A DNA stretch of 64,000 nucleotides from Druceiella hillmani (Eukaryota > Arthropoda > Insecta > Lepidoptera > Hepialidae): the NCBI GenBank assembly GCA_039881145.1, contig JAYKKI010000139.1:868001-932000 (forward strand), given 5' to 3'. This document shows positions 1 through 11,392 of this stretch, in pieces. The notes beneath the pieces are model-generated. The model searched no databases. It saw only the letters and a program-made list of their open reading frames with translations, and had not been told where the DNA came from. Both the position numbers and the translations under genes were made by a program. Position 1 is the stretch's first letter. Every line of letters starts with the position of its first letter.

Positions 1-925
1 TATGGGAAATTTTTATTGGGAAATTCCAAAAAGGAGGAAAATGAATTAAATTCATATCATAATAAATTTCATGTATTATTTAAACAAATACGGTTGTAAT
101 TAATTTATAAAGAGTTTTGCAATCACATACAAAATACACCACGTGATAAATAAAGATATTTGTTTAAAGAAAAAATGTATATACTAATTATAAAAGTAGA
201 ATATACGGTATATTTTGAGTACATTACGAAAATAGGATAGAGTGAACCATTTTTTGGAATCCTATTAGTAAGTAATATCTTCAGGAAATGTTACCTAAAA
301 TCTTAGCAGAGGATTAAATAAAAAGTCCATTGCTCTAATGTATTTTTTATGTTATTTTTATGACCAAAGACCGCCGATAATCCAATTTCTTACGTAAAAT
401 AACTAAATTTTTAAAGAATGTATGAAAGAAAATTGTTTATCATTTGAATTTAATGAAAAAATTAATTTTTCATGGAACAAAATGAAAGAAGAAGAAAACA
501 CAAGTATTAGGATTCGTACTCAGACTTTCATCGCATCCTCCTCTATCAAAAAATTTTATTTAATGAGTGAATATAATTTTTCACACTTTCTGTGAAAACC
601 AGCGTAAATATATACGTATATACGACTAACACAACTAATTGAAATTGATAATCATCTTCAAGTATTTTAAAAATACAAAGTAATTTTTAACCTCTGATTA
701 CATTATCATAAGTGTTTTATAAAATAAATAAGGACATTTTTGAAATCAATATAATAAAATAATCATTATTCCGGGCTAAAGTTTACGTTGAAATTATTTT
801 TAATTTAAGATTTCCTGGTAAAAGTTCTGAAGCAAAGCTTGTTGCTATATATCTGATATGAAATTATATTTAACCGACCGAAGAGAAAAAAATTATTTCG
901 GTATAATTAGCAACTGACGAGATAA
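1..925. other. AT-rich non-coding stretch, nothing recognised
   Basis: AT-rich sequence with short poly-A/T runs and no open frame of note on either strand. No repeat seen here recurs elsewhere in the window. It lies downstream, on the minus strand, of the candidate exon at 932-997, so it may be intron of that transcript. Confidence 0.4.
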
Positions 926-931
926 ATTTAC

Positions 932-997
932 CTGCTCGCAACAGCCAAATCCGATATTACCTCCTGGAGGATTTCCAGTCAAAATTAAATTTTCCAT
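932..997 (-). CDS. Candidate first coding exon (22 codons) with splice donor
   Basis: I do not recognise the protein. On the minus strand an ATG at 997-995 opens 22 codons (M-E-N-L-I-L-T-G-N-P-P-G-G-N-I-G-F-G-C-C, then E-Q) that run without a stop to CAG, followed at once by GTAAAT (926-931), a good donor. The pocket is clearly more GC-rich than its surroundings, and its Gly/Pro/Cys content is not what AT-rich noise usually encodes. In the same frame a TGA lies a few codons upstream of the ATG, which fits a first coding exon. The next exon would lie left of the window or be too short to see. It could still be a chance pocket; no promoter was identified. Confidence 0.3.
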
Positions 998-2275
998 TTC
1001 ACAACGAATAGATCCATTTGGTAGTCAGAGTAGGCCTAAATAATTTACGCGAAGCATGGAAATCAATTTCAGTCGTTATTAAATAAGTGATTATTTACTT
1101 ATGATATATATTTGTTATGCCGATACTTTTAAATAATTTCACTTTTTTCTTTGTAACATCAATAAATAACAACTTGGTAGTATAATTTTATTATATCAGT
1201 CTAGCCAAACATCACATAAATTCGACTGGCAGGCGGAATATATTTTATTCTTCTAGTTACAAATAATAAAAAAGTACGTTATTGTATCTTGTATTATGTC
1301 AGAGCGGTAAAAGTAAATATAGAACACTAAAAATAATGTGTGTGCCGGTTGTTTCCTTTTTCTTTTACAATTTGAATTCAATAGAAAACCTATTACCCGG
1401 TATCGTTATAAGGACGATTACTTGTCAAGTGTATATCATGAAATCTTAAAAATACTTTAAATTATAACATTTAGATTCAGTTACTTTAAGGACAATACAA
1501 ACATGGAGAAAAGATCATCTGTTTACTTCCGTTAACACTGTGAATGGTTGGAAAATCGGGAAAAATATTTGCTACTATTTACACCTAACACGAAAGACAG
1601 TATCTCAGGTGACACTTATTGTAACAAGCGAGATGTGTCTTACCTAAATTGTATTAATGGTAGATCTAAAGCATTGTTATTATTAAGTACTAAACATGAA
1701 TACGTTACGGTCAACAAATCAATTTTAAATGGAATCAATACATTCTCAAATAGTTTAAAATGGCTTAGCGGAAAGAGTTTTTTCGAGTAAATATATGAGT
1801 TCCAGTGAAATTTGATACATACATTTTATCATTTGTTTTGTAATACCATTATATTCATAGAAATTTGTCCTCAGTGCTATGCCGACTACTACGCTACTTA
1901 TCTATTCACTTCAAATCTTATCAATACTTTTCAATCCCTCAAGCACAATCTACAACTGGGTCAATTTCGGATGCTCACAATTCTTCTTCCAAAGAGAGTA
2001 TTAATCCAAAGCTTCTTTGGGAATTTAAAATGTTTTCTTTCTGAGCATATGGACAATTCAATGCCATTTGCCGCCTTTTTTACTGTCAATTTGAACTTTG
2101 TTTTTAACTTCACACAAATTTTCAATATTTAACGCTATTGTTGAGATTTAAAGTTGTCGTGTGAGGTTATTTATTGCCTTTCACATATCGCACCTACATA
2201 ATAGTGTCGTCTTGATCTTGGATCGTAAAATGTTGGTACTATGTTAATTATAATCATTGCAGTCTATATACATTT
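998..2275. other. AT-rich stretch, no supported gene
   Basis: Two AT-rich open frames exist here (1548-1790 and 1812-2132, plus strand). Their products are Leu/Ile/Asn/Lys/Phe-rich, with no motif, no Kozak context and no splice pattern that I can support. The second has somewhat more mixed composition and could be a decayed coding relic, but I cannot name it. Confidence 0.4.
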
Positions 2276-2456
2276 TGAATATATTTGGCGTTAATTTTGT
2301 AGAAATTCATTATTCACAATCAAATGAAACTTCGTGATATAGTGTTATTTCTACTTAGCCCACCTGAAGACGTTGTAATACAATGAAACATAGGTTATGG
2401 TAAAGAACTGAAAGAAAGTAGAAATAATACTACATCACGTAGTTTCTTTTAATTGT
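2276..2456 (+). mobile_element. HH foldback element, copy 1
   Basis: Left arm (about 2276-2355) reads from GAATATATTTGGCG through TTCACAATCAAATG to TTTCTACTT. It joins directly to a right arm carrying the hammerhead motif and the reverse complement of the same arm (ending near AATTGT at 2456). The same sequence recurs, in either orientation, at 6481, 11081, 19093, 21467, 33806 and 35477. The left arm lacks the hammerhead, so the two arms are joined asymmetrically. No coding capacity. Confidence 0.8.
2360..2400 (+). ncRNA. Decayed hammerhead ribozyme motif in HH copy 1
   Basis: CTGAAGA and GAA core elements are present and stem II keeps five pairs (one G-U). The stem III partner has changed (ACC to ACA) and the cleavage region reads GGTTATGG instead of GGTCGTGG, so stem I (CCAC with ATGG) loses a pair. 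Probably inactive or weak. Confidence 0.45.
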
Positions 2457-2851
2457 TTGTACATTTTGTTTATTATAATTAATTACGTTTTAAATGTAAA
2501 AAAGTTTTATTTGCTTAGCTGTTTAATACCAAAAAGAGCAGCAGCAATAACGCACAACTCACGGATGAAGTATATATCCATTTTACGTATCTGCAGATTA
2601 CTTATATGTATTTTTATGACAAAATTGAGAAGAACATTCCATGACTAACTGCATTATTCATTACCCTTAAAGAAACACATTAAAAACGTGGTTAAATAAA
2701 GGAATGAAAATAGTATACATACCAAACTCTAAAACACTATAAAAATAATTTATTTTATTAACTAGTTTTTTCCCTCGACTTTGCGCGCATGAAAAAGAAA
2801 AAAAGTGGGTGTGGTACGAAAGTAATAATCTTATGAAAACATTTAATTTAA

Positions 2852-3180
2852 ACCAACTGGCTTTATATGATATTTGGCTGAAAAATAACATTTAATTGTG
2901 TTTAAGACATCGAGGGAATCAACGATATGAGTTTCGACCAACTGAAATTACTTGACTGAAAATTACTTTTCATTGTGTTTAGGACGTCAAAGAAATCAAC
3001 GATATGAACTAAGGCCGACCAGCGTTATTTGATACTTGGCTGAAAGTAATTTTTCGTTGTGTTTAGTATTAGACCAACTGGTGTTATGTAATACTTGGCT
3101 AAAAATAATTTTTATTGTGGTTAAGACATCAAGGATATTAACGTATCGTAGTATTTAGGACGTCAAGAATATTATTGGTA
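2852..3180. repeat. Degenerate tandem repeat, unit about 82 bp, four copies plus remnant
   Basis: Copies begin at 2852, 2937, 3018 and 3073 with ACCAACTG-like starts, followed by ACTTGGCTGAAAA, TTTTCATTGTGTTTAGGAC, TCAAGG/AAGAAATC and AACGATATGA. The third copy is cut short and a remnant with GTATTTAGGACGTCAAG follows at 3150-3180. Copies differ by many substitutions, so the array is old. No match elsewhere in the window. Confidence 0.75.
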
Positions 3181-6100
3181 AGGGTACCAAAATAGAAAAA
3201 AAACTTAATTCTTAGACTAAGGTTGAAATTTAAGTACAATAACAAATGCCTGCGGACGAAAATAATTTTAATATAGAATTATCACGAATAAAAAAATTAT
3301 TAAAATAAAAAAAGAGACAACCATGTATCGAATATTGACGACTATGTATCTGAAATGCTGTACACGGGTAAGAAGCACGCATATAATGAGGATCTTTTGA
3401 AGGCTCATAAATATTAATATTTTCCACCTGATATTTGCACTCCAAAATAGCTAAAATAATTCAGACTGTTTGACGGTCTAATATATATTACAAAAATAAT
3501 TCCATATCCAGATGTTTATATTTTTTTAGAAAAAAAAACAACTTTTGTTTAACTCTCTTGTATGCCCTAATCTTTGACCATAATTATGTCGAAATGTGTA
3601 TATCGAATGATTATTGTAGACGTAAAATAATAGTTTGTATGTCCATGTACAGTATATTATTCAAAATTATTATTTTGTTTGAAAGGCATAATAGCTAAGA
3701 GCTTGAAACAATGAAAATAATTGTCTATATTTGTAAATAGTTAAAGCATACACTATTGACACTGAAATGTTTCAATTTTGTGTATCTAAATGCATACTCG
3801 TACTATGAGTTATGCTCACACTTAAAATAATAGTTTTTTTTCGAAGGAATTTCTAACAAGAGAAAATCTAATATTGAAATTTATTGCTTTTTGACTATAG
3901 AATGATGCTGAAAATTTCATAAGTTTTGAAAAAGTAGTCGATGGAAAGATATAATTAACGTTTTTTTCTTTAAAAGCTATAGAAAATATACTCGTATATA
4001 GATCGAAAAAAAACACATTTTTTTCTCTGCCATTATTATCAGCAACGCTACCGCATACGCACCCCCCCCCCTCTCATGCCCCTTCCCAATTTATCTTTTT
4101 AGAGCATTAGGGCCTACTCAAGCGTAAAACATATTTAATTTCTGTATCACGATTGCATACTTTTTTACTTATGGCCAAAAATATGCGAGAAATAATAATC
4201 TTAAAAAATACTAAGATATTCGTTACTAAACAGGTAAAATAATGTCATATTTATAGCTTGCAACAAGGTTTTTCCGAGAATAAATTTTTGCTTCAGTTTT
4301 TTATTTTATTATTTACAAAAGAAATAATTACGGATGAGAAATTAATACAGGCCTAAACATTTTTACTTTTTCAATAATTTTTATCATTCGGATTTAAAAA
4401 CTTTAGAGAGCTTATAAAATCAAATTTAGAGTAAATATACGTTAGTCTAGTTAATTTCTAATATAATACGGGTCTTGAATTCCTTTTTTATAATATTTCA
4501 AGAATTTGGCAAATAAAAGTTATTTTTAGTAACGAAATTTATTATATTTTTTATTTCTTATCAAGCTAATTAAATATAGGCAAATAATAACGTCGTTTTG
4601 GAAATAAAAACTTTCTTATTTTGCTAACTACATATAATTTTTATTTATAATAGATAATACAGAAAATTGTAGGTGAAATTAAGAACAAAACTAAAAAATT
4701 CTATCTAAATATGCATGAAATCACACTAAACATGCGGGCCCATGTGGGGCGAGCATGGTGTTAGCGTATTATGAAAATAAATAAAGAAATTAAGTGTTAA
4801 ATTGGATAAGAAACAGTTTTTAAATGCATTAGGAATAAAAATCCCATCGTTTATAGAAACCGACATATCCAGTCAATTAGTTAATAGCGATTAAACTAAT
4901 CTCCATTATGAGGAAAAATGGCTAAACATAGCCATGAAAACCGATGAAAATTTGAACGTCATGTATAATCAATATTACATACACGATTAAAACAATTCAA
5001 GAAATTGGGTATCCATGTTTACGGAAATATTTCAGTCAAAGTTACCGTGCTGACCATATTAATTTTTATCCACGACAAGATTTCAAAAACTATAATTTGT
5101 TTAGTCGCAAAATTATGATTTTGTTTTAAATTCATTTTTGGATTAAAAATACTATTTTGGAAAATAAATGTTTGTAAATAACTAGATAAATGTGTCGATT
5201 CACATTTAATACTACAAATTTTCTTTTCAAATATTTAAACTGAGGTTAGACTAAAATCCATGTTTGTAAATTTAAATTTGGGCTTCATATTTATTAAACA
5301 ATAACAGTGGTGGTTTAAATTAAATAAAAAAAACACTTTTACAGGATGTGTATCGCTGGAACTGTCAGAAAAAAATAACGATAAATTGTATAGTGCATCC
5401 GCATACTTTATATGCCACTTGGCTGCAAACAAAAAGTAATGTTTAGTATATTGTGTTTGTCAACAAATGAAAATATTGACAAAATTCTGAATGATACAAG
5501 AACTATCATTTGTAGCCCTAATATTGTTTTTGTTTACCTATAACTTTACTTCAAATATGTACATTTTAGGGTTAACACTAATTACCAAAAATAATAAATT
5601 TTCAGGACATATGCAATTTTTTAAAAATTAAATACTTTAAGAGAAATTTCGTTATATATTGTTTCGCGTGTTAAGTTGGGAATAAGCTGGGTTTGTATAA
5701 ATTAAGTTGGGTTTGTATAAATATCGATACCAGAGTTAGACTTAGAGCAAGCTCGATTTAGTGGGAAGCATTTTCTGTAAGATATATCGAGGAGTGTATA
5801 AAGCTCTAATGAACTTTACATTTTTGTATTGTGTGAGCACTCAATATTGTTAAACAATTGTTTGGTATGCATTATAAAAAACTCCTTAACTGTAAGCGTT
5901 TTACAATCGAACCTATGAAAGGAAAATTATTTAAAAATATTATTCTATTTCTTAAAACCAACACAATACTTGCTTTCCGAACACACTGTTATAATTTACA
6001 CAATTAACAAATAATTTTACATCATTTTAAAAATACCTAATATTTTACACTATGTAACCATATTTATGTCTAAAATTAATTGCGAATATTCTCTTCTTTT

Positions 6101-6480
6101 TGTAAAATAACTTAACGCGATGATAATAGGATACACCAGAATTTTGAGTGTATTAGGTTCTAGCAACATAGTCAGGTGAATAGCTAAAGATAACAAACAC
6201 CTGATGTATGTCACTAAGTATCTTATCACGGTAAAAAACGATTTGCAATTAATTTTATATAATAATGTAAGTTACCTCTTGTAGTACTTTAGAAATTTAA
6301 TTATAAAATAAAATTACTAAACGTATGAATTATTTCCGTCATAAATTTTCCAATAACATAATTTGTGGATAAAATATTTTAGAAATAAAAAACAATTTAA
6401 TGAGTCTATAAGATCTGAGGCATAAAACATTTCTCAAGAATTTTTTTCTAGAATTAATAGAGAATACTAACGTTTTAAAT
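3181..6480. other. AT-rich stretch, minor simple repeats only
   Basis: Nothing coding is supported. Small items: an 11-base C run in a short GC-rich patch near 4063-4080, and a short direct duplication of AAGTTGGGTTTGTATAAAT near 5683-5720. All open frames are short and compositionally biased. Confidence 0.4.
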
Positions 6481-6578
6481 ATTGAATATATTTGGCGTTA
6501 ATTTTGTAGAAATTCATTATTCACAATTAAATGAAACTATGTGACGTAGTATTATTCCTACTTTCTTTAATTTCTTTG

Positions 6579-6619
6579 CCACGACCTAGGTTTTGTTGTA
6601 TTACAACATCTTCAGGTGG
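6579..6619 (-). ncRNA. Hammerhead motif, left arm of HH copy 2, core mutated
   Basis: Read on the minus strand, stem I (CCAC/GTGG), CTGAAGA, stem II, stem III and the GTC triplet are all kept. The catalytic GAA after stem II is AAA: G12 is changed to A. That substitution should abolish cleavage. Confidence 0.55.
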
Positions 6620-6663
6620 GATATTAGCAAAGATCGGCCTTTGTTTCAATCTTTGCTAATATC

Positions 6664-6704
6664 CCACTTGAAGATGTTGTAATACAACGAAACCTAGGTC
6701 GTGG
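6664..6704 (+). ncRNA. Hammerhead motif, right arm of HH copy 2, core mutated
   Basis: All stems, GAA and GTC are intact, but the core CTGAAGA reads TTGAAGA (C3 changed to T). C3 is a core residue, so this arm is probably inactive too. The opposite arm is hit at a different core base. Confidence 0.55.
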
Positions 6705-6762
6705 TAAAGAAATTAAAGAAAGTAGAAATAATACTACATCACGTAGTTTCATTTAATTGTGA

Positions 6763-9239
6763 CTAACATTTTATATATAATTTCCATTTATCTCCAGTCA
6801 TTTTAGCCATTTGTATTTAAAAGTGACATAAACTGTCTAAAAATTAATTGTGGTGTGCATATCTTATTTACTACAGAATATTTAACCTTCTTCATAATTA
6901 TATTTCTGTTTCTGCGATTAAAAGTAACAAAATTAGTTAAATGTGGAGACATATATTATATATAAAGTTGATATTCCTTTAATCTAATTTGATATTTCTT
7001 TTCTTTTGTTCTAGGATTTTGTATTAGAACAAAAATATATCGCTTTCTTGAGTTCCGTACTTGAGTGGTGAGATCATAAATCATTTCAGTAGTAATTCAG
7101 TTCCACGGCTGGGTCAACCTATTAATCATTTTTTATGTCTGGCGGCTGTCCGACTCTTATGGAAAATCTAGGTTTTTCAGACTAAATTGGGAAGAAATAT
7201 TTTCACATACTTATTATTAATATTTACAAATACAACCTTTAGTAAGAAATGCTCTAGCGCTTTAAATATAGTATCCAAAACAGGTGTCCTTATGATCCAC
7301 ATAGTTCGTTTACATGTTGAATATTTCATCAAATTGATATGTGATGAAATAACCCAAATATATGAGATATAAAAATAGAAATAATTATTTTCAAACTGCC
7401 ATCTTCTTCTTCATCATATTTTTCTTGAACTTCAATGCGTATTCCATATTTAGTTGATTCCTAGATATTAACATTCCAGAATTATTTTTACATATATTCA
7501 AAAACTGTAATCAAATGCTAATTTTCAACATTGATTTCCTTTTTTTTTCCTATAAAGCATATTTGTTAAAAATATTACACTACAGAAACCAAAGGTGCTG
7601 CTTTTTTAATTAACGAAGAGTTAATTACGTCTGTGAAGAATTTTACTTGTTTATTTATTTGTTTATAAGATTGTAAAATGGGTTAAAATTTGAAATAATA
7701 ACACCACACTGAAAAATATAGCAAAATTAGTACACACATATTTATCTGAATTAGAATGAAATAAGGAACGGTGTTCAAAAACGCGACTTTTTATAGTACT
7801 ACAATTATCCGACAAAAAATTCGGTTGCGCCAATAATCTGCATTGTTTTACAATTTCCTGAAAACCGAAATACGGTGTCATTGTTGGATAGGTACGTGAT
7901 AGCCGTTAATAAGGAACTTACTCGCAGCGTAAGCTTTTTATTAAATATCTTGCCATAAACGTACAGACCAGAACTCTCTTAGTTGACTGAAATCGAGTGA
8001 CAGATAGCAAAATTTTACCATAACCCTTACCATAACCATAAACCTTACTTAAATGTCTATGCTTCATCCTTTTTAGATTTTACCTATTATCGTTGTATAT
8101 ATTCAGAACAGATTTTTTTTAATTTAGTAATAAATATACTTACTTAAAAACAATTCGTTGCTCAGCTCACTAGTTGTAGCATAAATTTGGAAAGGAATTT
8201 TAGTAGTTTTTTGATCAACTGCTTTAAAAATATTATTAACGAGCTATATTAAACATATTTATAAATCCAATATCCAATATAGCAAACTTCATCATTGACG
8301 GAGCACAAGAACAGTCCATAAAAATGCCAATAAACGATTATTCTAAATAATTTGTTTTGACTGCCAATTATTGTGAATGAAATTTATTCGCAAAAAAATA
8401 ATATAAACAAATGACGATAACTGGCCAGTTTAATATACGTTACAAATATCTGTACTTGCATATCAATCAAGCTGCTGTCAAGTCATTTTTAATTAATGAC
8501 ACCTTGATTATTCCTGCCTAATCAGCATAACGGAATATATTTTAGAACGGAGTTTATTTACCGATCGAATCGACTAACTTAATTACTTTTTTCTATTTAT
8601 ATCCAACTTGTATTTCTGAGACAATGCATAATTAATGTTGATATTACAAGAATAAAATTTGACAAATAACTCTATACACGTCACTATACACGTCACACAT
8701 CTATATATATCCTTGCACCACATTTTTCCTCTTATTAAATTAGCCAATGAAATATAAATATATCTTTTAATTTTTATATCAAAACGTTGATTTTGTATCC
8801 TCTAAGTAAAAGCATATTTTGCTGTCATAGTTTCAAACATACTTGTAAAATATTCATAGGTCTGCACAAAATTCTATAGATTACTTTATTTATAAGCGGT
8901 CAATACGTGACCACTTTATATATTTTTATAAAATAGATAAATGAGACGAGTATGAATTAATTTTACTTTTAAACGTAATTATAATTATCGTAATTTATTT
9001 ATTTGGATTTAGGTGAATAAAAAAACATATGCTTATTATGAAATATTCTTTAAATAAATAAATTGCATTTTGAATAAATTTTAAATTCGTTTATTTGCAA
9101 ATAACTTAGAAGTAAATGCGTTTTTCTCTTGTAAAGAAAATGGAAGAAAGATAAAAAATTTTTTTTTATATATTTGCGTTTTCATTAATGTGTAAGAGTA
9201 AAAAAGGCATTTATTTTTTGGAGTTTATTCTTTAAGAAT
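6763..9239. other. AT-rich stretch, no supported gene
   Basis: Short open frames at 7187-7372 (+) and 7663-7881 (-) have no recognisable motif. An imperfect inverted repeat lies near 8468-8507 (CTGTCAAGTCATTTTTAATT against AATTAATGACACCTTG). Nothing else recurs. Confidence 0.4.
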
Positions 9240-9450
9240 CGATTTTCATATATAGCGCCCGGTATGAAGTTTTATGAGGAGTAATATCAGAATTAAAGAG
9301 CGCACGAAGTTCAGAGCGTTAAAGAAAATATAAACGTAAGGTGGCCTCTCCCCGAATTTTCTCGCATTTTTAGAGTGAGATACCAATATGTTTATTTGGC
9401 ATTTTCTTATGGCGTGATCGTAATGGAAGATAAGACACATAGGCTCGTGT
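9240..9450. other. CpG-bearing pocket, possible coding relic
   Basis: Composition rises above background. Both strands stay open over much of it: on the plus strand a frame reads R-W-P-L-P-E-F-S-R-I-F-R-V-R-Y and runs to a stop near 9465; on the minus strand a 64-codon frame covers 9246-9440. Neither is recognised. It lies about 400 bp upstream of the SANT-like fossil and could belong to the same degraded gene. Confidence 0.25.
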
Positions 9451-9630
9451 TAATAGACAAAACATAAAACCAGTTTAAATCACCATTACATAAGTATAGA
9501 CTAATATGAATTGTCGTATTATGTTTCCGACAGTTCAGCAGACGCATATTAAAATAGTATTTACTAATCAAGTTTGGAAAATCAGAGATTAGCCGATTGG
9601 AGATTTATGTTTTGATTCAATACCTTTGCC

Positions 9631-9650
9631 TGCGCAGTACGTACTGCGCA
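9631..9650. repeat. Perfect 20-bp palindrome
   Basis: TGCGCAGTACGTACTGCGCA is exactly self-complementary and unusually GC/CpG-rich for this region. It sits about 190 bp upstream of the SANT-like reading frame. It could be a dyad binding site or a transposon scar; no second copy was seen. Confidence 0.7.
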
Positions 9651-9804
9651 TCAATCGTTAGCTAATTTCAGGGATATCTTGACATATCGAATTATTTGTT
9701 GACAGTTGTAAGCACAGATCATGTAGCGTAAGCGTATATATTGTAAGCGTTCTTTCTTTCCGGATGAAAGTATTGCCTTTAAGAACAAAATAGTAAAATG
9801 ATTA

Positions 9805-10010
9805 CAAGAGAAATTATTACATGGAAATAGAGACAAGGCTATTGTTGCAGATATTGGTCCCTTACAAAGATATAATTGAAAGTAAACGCGCCGACGGAGC
9901 AAGAGTGAAGATAAACAAAAAACGCCTGGGACGCTATTGCCGAGAAATATAACGCTAATGATATTAGTAATGAAAGGGTGAGTAGAGTCAAATGCAGAAG
10001 TTTATTGTAA
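9805..10010 (+). pseudogene. Zeste/Myb-SANT-like DNA-binding domain fragment, frameshifted
   Basis: Known family: the Myb/SANT-like domain of insect zeste-type regulatory proteins and transposon-linked proteins, which binds DNA through a three-helix fold. Seen here: from the ATG at 9821 the frame gives L-L-L-Q-I-L-V-P-Y-K-D-I-I-E-S-K-R-A-D-G, matching the domain's first helix and its Y-K-x-I-I-E-x-K-x-x-D-G signature. At an A6 run (9917-9922) the reading must shift by one base. The next frame then gives N-A-W-D-A-I-A-E-K-Y-N-A and S-N-E-R-V-S-R-V-K, the conserved W-x-x-I-A-x-x-Y-N stretch and third helix, before a stop at 10008-10010. The usual domain is about 70-80 residues, so nearly all of it is present. 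A strong donor (GGTGAGT, GT at 9978) lies inside, so a spliced gene with an assembly error in the A run is an alternative. Confidence 0.6.
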
Positions 10011-10774
10011 AAATGAAATACAGAATTAATTGATTTGCACGAAATTAATTTTTTTTAATTTTTATGTGCAGTGTTACCTGTTTTATACATTCCAAGACAA
10101 TCGTGTTTGAGGAGTATACTCCAGTCGCGCGTCGGAGTTGACACGCATAATGTTTTTTTTAAACTTATTAATAAATACATTTAATATTTTTAATTTGACT
10201 AAATATGCTCGTATCATACCGTTCGGGTTTCGATGATGGCTTCAATATAATTCGCTGATTAATTTTTGCCAGTTTCTCACAAAGCCAATTAATGCAATAT
10301 TGTTTGCATTTGACAGTGATGCGCCGATATCGATTGCAGAAAAGAGGATATATGATATGCATTACTTTTACACACACGTCTGATGAGCTGGTAGTACAAA
10401 AATATAGGCGCACTCTGACCAAGATTTACCTATTCAAACGTTACGAGTGAAAACGCGCTAATGCAGAAAAGAATGTACCATACAACTAAATACGCGCTAC
10501 TAGATTCTCTGTTTCTCTTTGTCCGTTTCACTGTCTTTTCGACATTATAATAATTTGTAATGCATTTTCTTTCTTTTCAAATAACATTTTCTCAAAAAAA
10601 TGATAGTCTATAACAAATGTATTCAAAATGTTACCCCTCATTATCTTCCATTTCTACTCGTTCTTCATTCAATTTTGTACCTCTTTCCTTAACCATGTTA
10701 TTTTTGAATTAACATTTATTTCACCTTTAATTTTATTTAAATTTTTTATTATATAATTATTGGATCCTTAGATT
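10011..10774. other. Mixed-composition stretch, no gene recognised
   Basis: A pocket with several CGs (10100-10150 and 10310-10500) follows the SANT-like fossil. An 84-codon minus-strand frame (10168-10422) includes N-W-L-C-E-K-L-A-K-I-N-Q-R, which looks protein-like but is not a family I know. Confidence 0.3.
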
Positions 10775-11053
10775 AGTGGTATAACCATGTTCTAACTTTC
10801 AGATACCCTTGCTATTGTATAAATATGTTACTGAGAATACCTTCCAATTCATATTATTGCATACACCGGAACATTAATATTGTATAACCTCGTAGAATAA
10901 CATCAAATTAATTTATTACCCTCACTAAAATATTTGTGTATCGTATAACACTTGGAAATATAATAAAACCTACACCGCTCCCCTATAATAAACTCACTAA
11001 CATAGGCAGTGGGAAAACCCAAACAAACCCGTCTTCCGCCATAATTTTTGAAA
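10775..11053 (+). repeat. Dispersed repeat C, copy 1 (about 280 bp)
   Basis: Shares long stretches with 54552-54827 in the same orientation: GGTATAACC.TGTTCTAACTT at the start, then GAATA.CTTCCA, ACATACAC.GGAACATT, TATTA.CCTCACTAAAATA, and ACTCACTAACATA.GCAGTG near the end. Substitutions and small indels are frequent, so both copies are old. No coding capacity seen. It ends about 30 bp before HH copy 3. Confidence 0.75.
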
Positions 11054-11080
11054 CATATAAATGCTATTGGATGTTTCCTT

Positions 11081-11194
11081 GCTAATAGCCCATCTGAAGA
11101 TGTTGTAATACAACGAAAACTAGGTCATGGTAAAGAACATAAAGAAAGTAGAAATGATACTACATCACGTAGTTTCATTCAATTGTGAATAATG
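11081..11194 (+). mobile_element. HH element, copy 3 (single arm with hammerhead)
   Basis: One arm only, from GCTAATAGCC through the hammerhead and AAAGAAAGTAGAAATGATAC to CAATTGTGAATAATG. It lacks the terminal block ending in GCCAAATATATTC seen at 19093-19239. There is no inverted partner. Confidence 0.8.
11090..11130 (+). ncRNA. Hammerhead motif with compensated stem I (HH copy 3)
   Basis: Core CTGAAGA, GAA and the GTC triplet are intact, and stem II (GTTGT/ACAAC) is perfect. Stem I is CCAT on the 5' side and ATGG on the 3' side, where other copies have CCAC and GTGG. Both halves changed, so the pair is kept (C-G to T-A). Stem III is AAC/GGT, with one mismatch. Likely type I: open stem I, cleavage after C at 11126. 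Confidence 0.6.
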
Positions 11195-11392
11195 TTACTT
11201 ACGCACTTAGGCAGATATAAACATTTATATACACTATTTTTCTTTTACAATATTCTTAAATATTAATATTAATTTTCGTGATGTAAATATTTTCACAGGC
11301 GTAAAAATGTTATAAAAATCACAAAAATTATGAAGTTAGGACTCATGATTTTCCCGCAAAACTTTGATCAAAATACTAGCACTATGGTTTTT

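Larger units (their letters stand above)
6481..6762. mobile_element. HH foldback element, copy 2: near-complete 280-bp palindrome
   Basis: The most complete inverted pair of the family. The left arm runs from TTGAATATATTTGGCG through CACAATTAAATGAAACTA, the pyrimidine-rich CTACTTTCTTTAATTTC and the antisense hammerhead. The right arm is its near-perfect reverse complement, ending at AATTGTGA. The centre lies near 6640 (GATCGGCCTTTGTTTCAATC). A transcript would form a hairpin of about 130 bp. Arms differ by only a few substitutions, so they are of similar age. Inverted pairing of terminal repeats is typical of Penelope-like elements; foldback MITEs are the alternative. Confidence 0.85.

Noticed and set aside
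9651..9902. 83-codon minus-strand frame
   Set aside because: It is antisense to the SANT-like domain, which has recognisable residues on the plus strand.
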